From JAJDXW01 sp965223775 (GTDB lineage Bacteria; Pseudomonadota; Gammaproteobacteria; HK1): a stretch of 64,000 bases of DNA. Below are positions 50,013 through 59,097 of this stretch, piece after piece. Every line of letters begins with the position of its first letter. Within the stretch, counting starts at the first letter, position 1. The notes under the pieces were generated by a model. The model worked only from the letters and a program-made list of their open reading frames with translations, was not told the origin of the DNA and did no database searches. Both the position numbers and the translations under genes were made by a program. The stretch spans positions 5,642,001 through 5,706,000 of the forward strand of contig OZ245021.1 in NCBI GenBank assembly GCA_965223775.1, given 5' to 3'.

Positions 50013-51745
50013 CACGCAGCCTCCCCGGCAGGCTGGCCGAGCGTCACGGTGACCTTGCGGTCGCGCACCGAAATCTCCGCGCCCCGGTCGTGGGGGATGA
50101 GCCAGAAGAGCTCGCGCGCGACGGCATCGGTGATCGTGGTGATGCGCGCCTGGTCGTCGGAGCAGAGCAGTCTCGTGGCCAGGTGAAGCGCTTCCTGCTC
50201 GAAGTCGGTGCGCTGTCGCTCCCAGGAGTCTGCGTCGGCATCGTCGCTCGGAGAGAAGAACCCGGCGCGGAGCAGTTGCGCGAGCGTCCAGGGCTCGAGG
50301 ACGCTGTCTGCGGCGATCAGCGGCAGCGCGTCGTGCACCCAGGACCACGCCTCGCCCGCGAAGGCGAGGTCGGTCCCGAGGTCGACGATGCGACCCGGCG
50401 CTTGCGCCGGCTTGACGGCGAGGCTGATACAGATCGCCTCGGGCCGTGCCGGCAGCGGCGCTTCGGGGGCGCCGGTGCGCTCCGGCACGGGGTAGGCGTC
50501 GAGCGCGCACGTCCGGCCGTCGGCGGTGACTTCCGTGTGGAGGTTGACGATGCGCGGAATGGCGTCGTACCAGCCGTAGCCCTCCAGGCGGCGGTCGGTC
50601 TCGAACAGGCGCTCCGCGATGCCGTTGCCCCGGGCGGCCCGCCAGAAGGTCTGCGCCTCCGGCGGGTCGGGCTCGTACTCCATCCTGAGCGCATCGTCGC
50701 CGATCGGCTGGCGCTTCGGCGGCTCCTGCCAGTCGTCCACGTCGGCGATGACGGGGCGCCAGGGCCGGAGCTCGGCCGGCGGCGGAGCGATGTCGATACC
50801 GGCGTCATGCGCCCGCGTCCAGTCCTCAAACGCCGGGCGCGAGTCCGCGTCTGCGGCCATGGCACGGTAGACGGCGAGGCGCGCGGCATCGCGCATCGCG
50901 GCGAGGAAGGGGGTCTCGACCGCCTCCTTGCGCGCGGGGAGCACGAGCTCCAGCTCGGGGCAGTCCACGATGTCGGCCGCGACCGACCAGCGGGCGCCCG
51001 CCACGGTCTCGACGCTGGGCAGGCGGACCGTGACGGTGAGGCCGTGGAAGTTGACGTCGGGGTCGTTCAGCCCGAATCCGTTCCACCGGTCCTTGAACAC
51101 GCCGAACACGAGCCCCCGCCAGCGCTCGGCGTGGAGCGCGCCGTCGAGGAAGGCGCGGCGTTCGAGCTGCTCTCCCCCGGCGGGGGTGTCCGGCGCATGC
51201 TCGAAGACGACCGGCAGCGGGTAGTGCCAGGCGGCGGTGCCGATAGCCTTTCGGACGGCCTCGGCGTCATCGCTCGTGCGGAACGTGACGGCGGTGCCGT
51301 GCGGGTAGGGCGCCGCGTCGTCGGCGCGGACTTCGGCGTCGGCCTCGCCGAGAAAATGCTCGGGCGCGAGGTCGACGCGCCAGCCAGGGGCGGGCTGGCC
51401 GTGCGTCGTGCGCGGGCGGGACGAGACGGTGCAGCCGCGCCGCGCGAGGCTCAGCATTCCCATGCCGGCCGCGTCCTCCCGGCGCACCAGGTCCTCGCTC
51501 CAGCCGTTCTCGGCGAACGACAGCAGGACACCCGGGTCGGCGATGCCGGCCCCGTCGTCGGTCACGGTCACGGCGGTGTCGCCCTCGGAGCCGGCGACGG
51601 CGACATGGACCCGCCTCGCGCCGGCCCTGCGGGCGTTCTGCAGAATCTCGGTGAAGGCGTCGGCGAGTGTCGCGGCAAACATCCTGGTGACGCGCTTGAT
51701 GGCGGACTCGTGGATGCGTGCACGGATGGTCGGCGTGTCGTTCAT
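50012..51745 (-). CDS. GHKL-type (Hsp90/MORC-like) ATPase
   Basis: 577 residues. The N-terminal Bergerat fold has FTEILQNARRAGA (Glu33 and Asn37), VTDDGAGIAD (63-70) and the lid region GMGMLSLARRG (94-104), the three GHKL motifs. The rest is unrecognised, with a C-terminal module (LFWLIPHDRGAEISVRDRKV) that also exists as a separate small protein at 49148. GHKL ATPases of this type occur in several defence systems and in chromatin-like regulators, but this one has no assigned role. It is followed by a coupled gene at 49530. Confidence 0.88.
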   Translation of the reverse strand: MNDTPTIRARIHESAIKRVTRMFAATLADAFTEILQNARRAGARRVHVAVAGSEGDTAVTVTDDGAGIADPGVLLSFAENGWSEDLVRREDAAGMGMLSLARRGCTVSSRPRTTHGQPAPGWRVDLAPEHFLGEADAEVRADDAAPYPHGTAVTFRTSDDAEAVRKAIGTAAWHYPLPVVFEHAPDTPAGGEQLERRAFLDGALHAERWRGLVFGVFKDRWNGFGLNDPDVNFHGLTVTVRLPSVETVAGARWSVAADIVDCPELELVLPARKEAVETPFLAAMRDAARLAVYRAMAADADSRPAFEDWTRAHDAGIDIAPPPAELRPWRPVIADVDDWQEPPKRQPIGDDALRMEYEPDPPEAQTFWRAARGNGIAERLFETDRRLEGYGWYDAIPRIVNLHTEVTADGRTCALDAYPVPERTGAPEAPLPARPEAICISLAVKPAQAPGRIVDLGTDLAFAGEAWSWVHDALPLIAADSVLEPWTLAQLLRAGFFSPSDDADADSWERQRTDFEQEALHLATRLLCSDDQARITTITDAVARELFWLIPHDRGAEISVRDRKVTVTLGQPAGEAA

Positions 51746-51778
51746 GTGCGCTCTCCGTGAAGGATGCGGAAAGGGAAT

Positions 51779-51809
51779 CGCCCCGCCCGGAGGGGTTCCG
51801 GACGGGGCG
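51779..51809 (-). terminator. Hairpin after parB
   Basis: CGCCCCG (51779-51785) pairs with CGGGGCG (51803-51809), inner stem CCGG-CCGG, about 20 bases past the parB stop. It resembles the hairpin at 48701-48734. Confidence 0.55.
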
Positions 51810-51828
51810 CTTGGCCTGTGGCGGACGG

Positions 51829-54360
51829 TCAGTGGACGCGGCGCAGGAACTCGGGGATTTCGAGCGGGTCCTCGCCGGCCTCGTGTGCGCTAACCGGACC
51901 GACCTGCTGCACGATGACGCGGGGTCCGCCATCGGCGGTGGGGACCGCGTTCATCGCGTCGATGACGTCGGCGGCCGACGGATCGGCGGGACGGTCCTCG
52001 CCCTCGCATCGACCGTTCGTCGGCTCCGGACCGGCCTCGGCCTCCGCGTGGGCCGGGACGGCCTGGCCGTTGCCCCCGGCGGGGCCTTCGGGGGCCTTGC
52101 CTGCATCCGGTACCGCGGTGGCGGCGGACTCACCGTTGCCGTTCCGGGCTTGGGCCGCGATGGCGCCCGCGCGCTGCTCCGCGACGGCAGGCGAGTCGAT
52201 GCTCTCGACGACGGAGGTCGTCGTCGGCTTGCCGGCGGGATCGGCTGTGGCATCCCCGGATGCGTCCGCGGCCTTATCGGGCTTGTCGACGGGTGCCGGG
52301 TCCTTCGCGGTTCCGTCGCCATCCGCGCCGCCGGTGTCGAACGCTGCGAACCCCGGCATGGTCCAGGCAAGCGCGGCGGCGTGCATCGTTGCGCCGATGC
52401 CGACCGGGGGCGTTCCGGCCGCGAACGCCTCTTCCATCGACTTCGCGAGATCGGCCTTCTTGTACTTCGACCTCGTCGATGCCCAGGCCGCACCCAGGGT
52501 CTCGCGGGCGACGTCGAGGATGCGGCTCTTCTTGATGCGCGACCACAGCATCGCGGCGGTGGGCCGCACGTGCGTCGCGAAGTCGATGCCGAGCCGCGCG
52601 ACGGTGGCTTCGAGCTCGGGCCGGGCGTTGTGCTCGAAGGCGAGCTGGCCCTTGACGGTGCGCGCGACCGCGGCCGCGAACAGCGTCTCCTTGTCGGCGC
52701 TGGGCAGTGCCCGGAGCGCTGCGAAGCAGGCCGCGTCGTCGTCGCCCTCCATCCACTCGAACGGCAGGTGCGACCAGTCGGCGAGCATCGCCTCGCCCGG
52801 GCTCCAGGCCGCGAAATCGTCGTCGTTCGCCCGAGTGGTGGGCCGGTCGGCGGTCTCGTTGAAGACGATGTCGAGCGCGTGCCACGAGCCGGTGTAGCCG
52901 CGCGCGAACACGGCACGCACGAGCTGGAACACCACCAGGTCGAAGGCGGCCTCGAAGTCGTTCGCGAGATGCGCCTTGATGAGCGCGGTGCGGATCGCGC
53001 GCAGATCGTCGCCGAGCCCGATGCCGACGCCAGCTTCCTCGCGGGCCTTGGCACGGGGGTCGACCGGCGAGGCGATGGGTGTGGTGATCGCGGGACCGTC
53101 CACGCGGCCGGAGTCGGTCGTGGCGTCGTCCCCGGCGTCCGCATCCTGACCGTTCGTGTCGGCGCCGCTCTCGTTCGGCATGTCCTCCGGCTTCACCAGC
53201 CCCTGGATGACCTGGAGCGTGCCGTCGCGCCCGATGGTGGCGATGCACCCCGCCATGGCGAAGTCCTCGGGGCGGAACGTCGCCCGTGCGTCGACCTCGG
53301 CCTCGATCGCGTCGAGGCGCGGCTCGATGGCCTCGGCCTCCTCGATCAGCTCGTCCGTCCACTCGTCCTCGTCCATGGTGGCGAGCTCGTCGTGGCGGGT
53401 GCGGAGCTTCTCGATCTCGGCGTTCTCGGCGGCGGTCGGCTCGGCGGGCTCGGGCTGGATGCGCCCGAAGCGCGCGGTGGCGCTCCAGTCCACCTCCGGC
53501 ATGGCGTCCGCCCACTTCCAGCGGGTCGCGAGCTCGTCGGCCGCGGCGGTGAGCTTGGTCATGGCGAGCTCGCCCAGCAGCTTCGGATCCTCGAGCCAGA
53601 CCCCGTTCTCGTACTCGTCGGCGAAGAGGTCGCGCAGCACCGAGCCGCCCGCGGCCTCGTAAGTCTCGACGCGGACGTAGCGGGCCATGGCGGTGCCCGC
53701 CGGCACCCGCTCCTCGGTGAGCATGCGTTTCACCTGCCAGGCCGACGGCCGGTAGCCCTGGGCCGAGACCCGCTCCCACACGCCAAGCTGGCGGTCGTGG
53801 TCGGTGGTGACGGCGAAGGCCATCAGCGTCTCGAGGTCGATGTTCTCGGCGCGGTAGGCGTCGAGCAGCTCGGGCGCCGCGTTGCCGAGGCGAAGGCGCT
53901 GCTCGACGGTGCGTTCCGACACGCCGAAGCGCGCGGCGATGGAGGCGACGGTGATCCCGGCGCCTGCGAGCGCGGCGAAGGCGACCACCTGGTCGGCGGG
54001 GTGCATCGCGATGCGCACGACGTTCTCCGCGAGCGAGAGCTCGCCGGCGTTGCCGTTCGGGGCGATCTTGCAGGGCACCGGATGATCGGCGTGGAGCGTG
54101 CCGTTCTCGGCCAGCGCCTTCAGCGCGGCGAGGCGGCGTCCGCCGGCGACGACGGCGAAGCGCTCGGCGCCGTCCGCGTCCGGCTCGTCGGCGCGGGCGA
54201 TGAGGTTCTTAAGTAGCCCGTGCGCCTTGATGGAGGCCCGGAGCTGTTCTTCAGCGAACTCGTCGGGCGGGGTCTTGCGCACGTTCTCGGGCGCGAGCGC
54301 GAGCCGGCAGAGCGGGATGTCGCGGATCGCCGGTTCGTGCGGGGGTGCGATGTGGTTCAT
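51829..54360 (-). CDS. parB: Large ParB-family partition protein
   Basis: 843 residues from the ATG at 54360 (GGAGACTCGC upstream, and overlapping the preceding stop as ATGA); a second ATG at 54372 is less likely. The ParB N-terminal domain is clear: DIPLCRLALAPENVRKTP, then VVAGGRRLAALKAL and AENVVRIAMHPADQVVAFAAL, followed by the HTH ITVASIAARFGVSERTVEQRL. The last 450 residues are long and unusual, with an acidic coiled coil (AEIEKLRTRHDELATMDEDE) and an Ala/Asp-rich tail. No parA is visible in the window. Such long ParB forms are typical of alphaproteobacterial plasmids. Confidence 0.92.
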   Translation of the reverse strand: MNHIAPPHEPAIRDIPLCRLALAPENVRKTPPDEFAEEQLRASIKAHGLLKNLIARADEPDADGAERFAVVAGGRRLAALKALAENGTLHADHPVPCKIAPNGNAGELSLAENVVRIAMHPADQVVAFAALAGAGITVASIAARFGVSERTVEQRLRLGNAAPELLDAYRAENIDLETLMAFAVTTDHDRQLGVWERVSAQGYRPSAWQVKRMLTEERVPAGTAMARYVRVETYEAAGGSVLRDLFADEYENGVWLEDPKLLGELAMTKLTAAADELATRWKWADAMPEVDWSATARFGRIQPEPAEPTAAENAEIEKLRTRHDELATMDEDEWTDELIEEAEAIEPRLDAIEAEVDARATFRPEDFAMAGCIATIGRDGTLQVIQGLVKPEDMPNESGADTNGQDADAGDDATTDSGRVDGPAITTPIASPVDPRAKAREEAGVGIGLGDDLRAIRTALIKAHLANDFEAAFDLVVFQLVRAVFARGYTGSWHALDIVFNETADRPTTRANDDDFAAWSPGEAMLADWSHLPFEWMEGDDDAACFAALRALPSADKETLFAAAVARTVKGQLAFEHNARPELEATVARLGIDFATHVRPTAAMLWSRIKKSRILDVARETLGAAWASTRSKYKKADLAKSMEEAFAAGTPPVGIGATMHAAALAWTMPGFAAFDTGGADGDGTAKDPAPVDKPDKAADASGDATADPAGKPTTTSVVESIDSPAVAEQRAGAIAAQARNGNGESAATAVPDAGKAPEGPAGGNGQAVPAHAEAEAGPEPTNGRCEGEDRPADPSAADVIDAMNAVPTADGGPRVIVQQVGPVSAHEAGEDPLEIPEFLRRVH

Positions 54361-54716
54361 GCGAGTCTCCATGGATGAACGGATTGGCGGCGCGAATGCC
54401 GCCCTCTGCGGCCGGCATGCGCCCGACCGGACCGGGCTCGGCTCCGCCTCCGGTTGCTGCTCTTGCGTTGCCCGGGTGCCGGCGGCGGGACGGCCGGCGC
54501 CGTCCCCCGAGGCGTCCTCCGGCGCATCGCGGGAGACGAGTGGGTCACCCGCCGGGTGGACTCCGGCGGCGGGCCGGCCCGCTGGGCGGCGTCATCGAGG
54601 AGCCGCACGGCCATGTGCAGCGCCTGCGCGGCGCCGCGCATGGCGCGGGCGCTCACGAAGGGTTCGAGCGCGTCGGAGAGCGCCCGGGCCGGAGCGCCAT
54701 GGAGAAGGCGGCTCAT
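54357..54716 (-). CDS. Hypothetical protein coupled to parB
   Basis: 119 residues, overlapping both neighbours by four bases (ATGA on each side), which is good evidence of translation. The first 60 residues are helical (ARALSDALEPFVSARAMRGAAQALHMAVRLLDDA); the rest is Arg/Pro/Ser-rich and low-complexity. Not recognised. Might be a small partition or regulatory protein. Confidence 0.6.
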   Translation of the reverse strand: MSRLLHGAPARALSDALEPFVSARAMRGAAQALHMAVRLLDDAAQRAGPPPESTRRVTHSSPAMRRRTPRGTAPAVPPPAPGQRKSSNRRRSRARSGRAHAGRRGRHSRRQSVHPWRLA

Positions 54717-55213
54717 GGGGCGGTCTTCGCGCTGCGGTCCGGGAATGCCGGACCGAGGACATGGGTGCGCGCGAGCTCGCTGACGCGACGTTCGGCATCT
54801 TCGAGAGAACGCGGCGGCTCCGCGCGGGCGCATTGGTGCGGGACGCCGAGGCTGACGAGGACCCGGTCGTCGGCGCGCCAGTCGCGGGCCGCGCGGCAGC
54901 GGCGCCGGGTGGGGCTCCAGAGCCAGCCGAGAAAGCGTCCCGCGAGCCACACCGCGACCTCGTGCCGGCGCTCGGCGCCCCGCCACTTGACGATGCCGAA
55001 GGACGGCGGCGAGGCGGGTTTGGGGAGCGTGCGTCCGGACACGGCCTCGTAGCGGCGCACCGCTTCGGCGAAGTCCGCGCCCGGACCGTCGCGGCGCCAG
55101 AGGAACTCGAGCCCCGTGAGCAGGAGGAAGGCGTCGAGGCGGTCGCCGGGCCCCGAGTCCTGGTCGGTGAGAATGCGCGCGGCGCGCATCGTCGCGTCGG
55201 AATCGAAGGGCAT
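54713..55213 (-). CDS. Hypothetical protein, first of the parB operon
   Basis: 166 residues from the ATG at 55213 (GAGGAGACG upstream). It has DRLDAFLLLTGLEFLWRRDG and EVAVWLAGRFLGWLWSPT, helical with exposed Trp, and a C-terminal RSLEDAERRVSELARTH helix. Unrecognised. It starts the coupled set 55213 to 51829. The 249-base gap upstream holds no gene. Confidence 0.68.
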   Translation of the reverse strand: MPFDSDATMRAARILTDQDSGPGDRLDAFLLLTGLEFLWRRDGPGADFAEAVRRYEAVSGRTLPKPASPPSFGIVKWRGAERRHEVAVWLAGRFLGWLWSPTRRRCRAARDWRADDRVLVSLGVPHQCARAEPPRSLEDAERRVSELARTHVLGPAFPDRSAKTAP

Positions 55214-55462
55214 GTGCGTCTCCTCGCGGGCACGACCGGTTGCGCGCGCCGCGTGCGTGGTGTCGGGGAGTGGAGCCGCCCGGGCGGCGGTGCCGATGCG
55301 CCGCCGCGGGGGCCGCGGTCCCGATCGGCGGACGGGTCGGCACGGATGCGCCGCCATGTCATGCACGGGGCGGGAACCGGAGGAGCGGGCGTCCGGCCCG
55401 CACTGGCGGATCATCCGATTGCCGCCGAAGGCGCTGCCGATCACGCCGCCGCGGATACGGTG

Positions 55463-55801
55463 CTAGTGCAGCAGGTCGGCGAGGCCGAGGCTCTCGAACG
55501 CCTGGCGCAACTCGTCGTGGAATACGGCGTCGATCTTCATCGGACCGTAGCCGGCTTCGTCGTTCCACCGGGCGAGCTCGCGCAGCTCGTCGACGAACTC
55601 GGCGTCGGTGTTGCACACCTTTGTGGTGACGTCGCCCTCACAGAAGCTGACGATGGTGCGCCGGCTCGCAGACACCCATCCGCCAAACCATGGGGCATCC
55701 TGTTTGGTGTCGATTTGAGCGAACCCGTTGGCGTGGGAGCACGGGCCACAGTCGAAGGCGTAACGGTCCGACAGCGGCCGGAAGTCGCGGGTGATCTTCA
55801 T
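55463..55801 (-). CDS. Hypothetical protein
   Basis: 112 residues from the ATG at 55801. MKITRDFRPLSDRYAFDCGPCSHANGFAQIDTKQD has a Cys pair (CGPC) and WFGGWVSASRRTIVSFCEGDVTTKVC two more Cys, so a metal site or disulphide is possible. It ends with RQAFESLGLADLLH. Unrecognised; belongs to the row of small minus-strand plasmid genes. Confidence 0.75.
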   Translation of the reverse strand: MKITRDFRPLSDRYAFDCGPCSHANGFAQIDTKQDAPWFGGWVSASRRTIVSFCEGDVTTKVCNTDAEFVDELRELARWNDEAGYGPMKIDAVFHDELRQAFESLGLADLLH

Positions 55802-55874
55802 GGGATCTGCCTCGCTGGTGGAGGATGGTGGATGGGGCGGGGGAAGGGCGGACGGGCCGGCGCCGGGGTGAACG

Positions 55875-56195
55875 TCAGGACGCGCCGGGACGCATGAGTT
55901 CCTGGCAGGCCGTGACGCGCTCGTACTCGAAGGCCGCGATGGCGTCGCGCTCGCGCCGCGCGATCTCGGTGAAGCCGAGCCGGTCACTTATGGCTCGCGC
56001 GGTGCGCGTGGTGGGGTCCATGGCCCGGCCGTCGGTGGGGCGCCAGACGAAGATGCGGGCCTCCTCGTATCCGTGCGCGAAGTTGGCGTCGAAGTCGTAG
56101 CTGCGCCCATTGGTGAAGACGGCCCGGCCGCGCGCGTACCGGGGCAGACCGTTGACCTTCACGATCTCGTCGATGCGGATGTCGGTGAGATGCAT
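55875..56195 (-). CDS. Hypothetical protein
   Basis: 106 residues, GGGGAGAAGAGC upstream of the ATG at 56195. Beta-rich N-terminus (IRIDEIVKVNGLPRYARGRAVFTNGRSYDFDANF), then a helical half (TARAISDRLGFTEIARRERDAIAAFEYERV). Not recognised. Confidence 0.75.
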   Translation of the reverse strand: MHLTDIRIDEIVKVNGLPRYARGRAVFTNGRSYDFDANFAHGYEEARIFVWRPTDGRAMDPTTRTARAISDRLGFTEIARRERDAIAAFEYERVTACQELMRPGAS

Positions 56196-56211
56196 GCTCT
56201 TCTCCCCGGTC

Positions 56212-56598
56212 TCACGCGGGCTCGATCCGCAGATAGCCGTCCGGGTGCATCGGCGGATATGGGTTCCGGCGGTAGACCGCGACCCGGAAGCCGTGGTGGT
56301 CCAGGTCCTGCACGCGATAGGTGCACGTGTTGGCGGCCATCGCCATGACATTGGCGAGCGACTGAGTGGTCGAGCGGACGCCGAAATGCGTAGCGCGCTC
56401 CGGCACCGGCGTGGTGACGATCGCGATGCGCGGCTCGGGCTTGTCCTGGTCGCTCATCGCCGAGGCGTTGCACTCCGGACATTCGCCCGCCGGCATGATG
56501 TCGCCCGGGCAGACGCGCTCCCAGGCGTTCTTCAACGGGCTGCACCGGTCGGCCGGCCCGTTCCAGCCGCAGTACTGGCAGGTGGCTGTGGGGACCAT
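56212..56598 (-). CDS. Zinc-ribbon-like hypothetical protein
   Basis: 128 residues, GGAGGATCACC upstream of the ATG at 56598. The N-terminal half has two Cys pairs (CQYCGWNGP, then CPGD...CPEC) that can form a zinc ribbon. The C-terminal half is an alpha/beta unit (TYRVQDLDHHGFRVAVYRRNPYPP). Function unknown. Confidence 0.75.
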   Translation of the reverse strand: MVPTATCQYCGWNGPADRCSPLKNAWERVCPGDIMPAGECPECNASAMSDQDKPEPRIAIVTTPVPERATHFGVRSTTQSLANVMAMAANTCTYRVQDLDHHGFRVAVYRRNPYPPMHPDGYLRIEPA

Positions 56599-56661
56599 GC
56601 GGTGATCCTCCCATCGTGGTCTGGAGCTGGGCGGAGGGGCGCGTTGCCCCACCGCGGGATG

Positions 56662-58035
56662 TCAGGCGGCGATGCTGATGTGCTCGCCCCAGGGCGCGGG
56701 GTGCCGCCATGGGCTGTCGCCGTCGCCATAGTCGACCCAGATCGTCGGAAAGGGAGGCTCGCCCTCGGGGTAGTCCGAGCACTCCATGTCCGTGAAGTAG
56801 AGGCACACGCCCGGCTGAATCCCCTGCTCGTCCAGCCACTCGAAACCGGGGCGGAAGTCGGTGCCGCCCCGGCCCTTGACGGCGATCTCGTCGGGGAGGT
56901 CGTCGGCGGCGTACTCGGCCACGTCCTGCACAATCGTGTCGACCTGGAGGACGACGACGCTCTCGGGGCGGATCTCGGCCGCGACCTCGCGCAGCTCCGC
57001 CCAGAACTCGGCGAGCGTCGCGGTCGGGAGCGAGCTCGAGATGTCGACGATGAAGGCGATCGTCTCGATGCCCTCGGAACGGATCGAGGGCAGGTAGAGG
57101 CCTGAGTCGATGAAGCGCCGGTTGGGGACGCTCCAGCTATAGTCGTGGCTCGCCGCGTCGGTCATGTAGCGTCTGAGCAGCGCCCGCCAGTCGAGCGTGC
57201 TCGCATGCGCGCTCCGGATGGTCTCCTCGACCTGACCCGGCACCTTGCCCTCGGCTCTCGCGATGTTGAGCGCCTGGTGCATGGCCTCGTCCCACGCCTG
57301 CTCCTCGGCGGTGACGTCCACGGGCGCCTCGGCGGACTCGCCCTCGTCGCCGGCACGGGCGTCTGCGTCCATGACCTCCCCGGTGCCGGACGGATCGTGG
57401 CTCGGCGGCGCATCGGACGTACCCTCGTCGCCTTCGTCGTTGCCGTCCTGGCCCTGGCCGTCGCCGTCGTGGTTGTCTCCGTCCTCGTCCTGACCGTCGC
57501 TGTCGTCGGCGGAGGAATCGGTCTGGTCGTCGGAGTCCCCGTCCTCGCTGTCGGGCGAGGCTTGGCCGGCGGGCGAAGCGCCAGCGGCGGCATCGGATTG
57601 TGCGTTGCCGTCGTCACCGGAATCGCCGTCCTGGGCCTGGAGGCGGTCGTAGGCTTGCTCGACGGTGAGGCCGTCCCACGCCTCGGCGTCCGGCGGCAGC
57701 GTGAAGCCCGCGTCGCGAATGAGCGCATGGGTGACGAGCTGCGAGGCCATCTGCCAGAGCTCGGGGTCCCGCTCGGCCCGGCGCGTGTGGTGCTTCAAGG
57801 CGCAGGCCATCACCACGCGCGCCATCGCGGTCTCGATGAGGTGCGAATCGGTCTCCGCCACCCAGCGCGGCGAGTAGCGGATCTCGTGGCCGTCGGTGGC
57901 CAGCGTCTCGCGCGTGGGATCGGGCCGGAGCGGGAGCCTCAGCACGAGGCTCCCGAAGAAGGGCTGCTTGCGCAGCAGCTCCGTCACGCAGTCGCTGACG
58001 CGAAGCGCCGACTCGGAAAGTACCCGGGCGGACAT
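56662..58035 (-). CDS. VWA-domain protein (DUF2201-like) of a MoxR/VWA set
   Basis: 457 residues. The N-terminal 150 residues resemble the metallopeptidase-like part of DUF2201 proteins. A roughly 110-residue Asp/Gly/Ser-rich linker (EDGDSDDQTDSSADDSDGQD) is followed by a VWA domain with the MIDAS motif FIVDISSSL near residue 330 and a later TDMECSD. Its ATG shares one base with the DUF3150 stop (TGATG). With the MoxR ATPase at 59098 it forms a typical AAA+/VWA pair, thought to remodel or insert metals into protein partners. Confidence 0.9.
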   Translation of the reverse strand: MSARVLSESALRVSDCVTELLRKQPFFGSLVLRLPLRPDPTRETLATDGHEIRYSPRWVAETDSHLIETAMARVVMACALKHHTRRAERDPELWQMASQLVTHALIRDAGFTLPPDAEAWDGLTVEQAYDRLQAQDGDSGDDGNAQSDAAAGASPAGQASPDSEDGDSDDQTDSSADDSDGQDEDGDNHDGDGQGQDGNDEGDEGTSDAPPSHDPSGTGEVMDADARAGDEGESAEAPVDVTAEEQAWDEAMHQALNIARAEGKVPGQVEETIRSAHASTLDWRALLRRYMTDAASHDYSWSVPNRRFIDSGLYLPSIRSEGIETIAFIVDISSSLPTATLAEFWAELREVAAEIRPESVVVLQVDTIVQDVAEYAADDLPDEIAVKGRGGTDFRPGFEWLDEQGIQPGVCLYFTDMECSDYPEGEPPFPTIWVDYGDGDSPWRHPAPWGEHISIAA

Positions 58036-58934
58036 CAGGCGGCCTCCCGCACCGGCTCGGGCGGCGGCGCGAAGTAGCCCGCGAACTTCTCGGCAAGCGC
58101 GTCGGCGTCGCGCTTCACCTGCGCCCTGGCCGCGGGGTCGAAAGTCTTCGACGGCCGGAGCGCGTCCGGCTCGACACTCGCGATCCGGTCCTTCACCTGC
58201 TCGCAGAGCCGCGCGAGCGCGTCGTCGCCGAAGATGTTGAGCCGGGGCACGACGTCGACCAGGTCCCGGATGTTCTCGATCATCGAATTGCGGAAGACGA
58301 GCGGCTTGCCGTTCCCGTCCTCCTGCAACCGGTCCGAGACCCGCTCCACCGCCTCGCCGAGGCGCCGGTAGAGGTCGCCCACCGCGTCGTGGAGCTGCTC
58401 CTCGATGTGGCGCTCGATGTCGCGCTTGACCCGGTCGGTGTCGTCGGTGGCGAGCTTCGCGATGAAGTGGTCGGCGTCCGGCACCGGCGTGATGCGGTAG
58501 CGGATGGCGAACTTGCCCTGAAGCGCCTCCTTGGACGGATAGTCCTCGATGCGGAAGAGCTTGGCGAGGTCGAGCCGGGCCTGGTCGACGTAGTCGTCGT
58601 AGTCTTCGATGAAGCGCGCGCGCTGGCGCACCACGCGCTCGCGGAGCGCGTTCATCATCTCCGTGTAGTGCGCGTAGTTGGTGATGGTGAGCAGCCGCGC
58701 GCCCTTGTCGTCCCAGGGCAGGGAGTTCTCGTAGTGCTTCGTGCGCGCCTCGCTCATGGTCGCGGTGAGCGCGGCGAAGGCGGCCTTGGGCAGCAGGCGC
58801 TTGTTGTAACGCCCGGCGCTCGCCGAGGCATCGTGGTGGGCGGCGACGTGGTCGCTCGCCTCGCGGTCGTAGAGCCGGCCGGACCAGGCGGTGATGCGAA
58901 GGCCCACCAGCATGGCGTCGCGATTGAGATCCAT
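58035..58934 (-). CDS. DUF3150 family protein
   Basis: 299 residues. Long helical protein; LVGLRITAWSGRLYDREAS and KRLLPKAAFAALTATMSEARTKHYENSLPWDDKGARLLTI match DUF3150. The family is typically encoded between a MoxR ATPase and a VWA protein, as here, and has no known activity. Its stop overlaps the VWA start. Confidence 0.9.
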   Translation of the reverse strand: MDLNRDAMLVGLRITAWSGRLYDREASDHVAAHHDASASAGRYNKRLLPKAAFAALTATMSEARTKHYENSLPWDDKGARLLTITNYAHYTEMMNALRERVVRQRARFIEDYDDYVDQARLDLAKLFRIEDYPSKEALQGKFAIRYRITPVPDADHFIAKLATDDTDRVKRDIERHIEEQLHDAVGDLYRRLGEAVERVSDRLQEDGNGKPLVFRNSMIENIRDLVDVVPRLNIFGDDALARLCEQVKDRIASVEPDALRPSKTFDPAARAQVKRDADALAEKFAGYFAPPPEPVREAA

Positions 58935-58951
58935 GATTTCCTCCTCTCAGG

Positions 58952-59086
58952 CTATCGGAGCGTCCACACGGGGACGTTGATGGCAGAGGCGAGCTTTCGC
59001 TTCGCCGCTTCGAGGTTCGGCGCCCGGACCGCGTACTCGCGCGAGGGGGCGTCGCCCGCGGGGTAATGAGTGATACGCCAGACCAT
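58952..59086 (-). CDS. Possible 44-residue protein between MoxR and DUF3150
   Basis: MVWRITHYPAGDAPSREYAV then RAPNLEAAKRKLASAINVP: balanced composition and a plausible beta-alpha fold. A modest AAGGGCG site lies 8-9 bases before the ATG. It fills the gap between the ATPase stop and DUF3150 and is in the same direction. Family not recognised. Confidence 0.5.
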   Translation of the reverse strand: MVWRITHYPAGDAPSREYAVRAPNLEAAKRKLASAINVPVWTLR

Positions 59087-59097
59087 GACGGCGCCCT

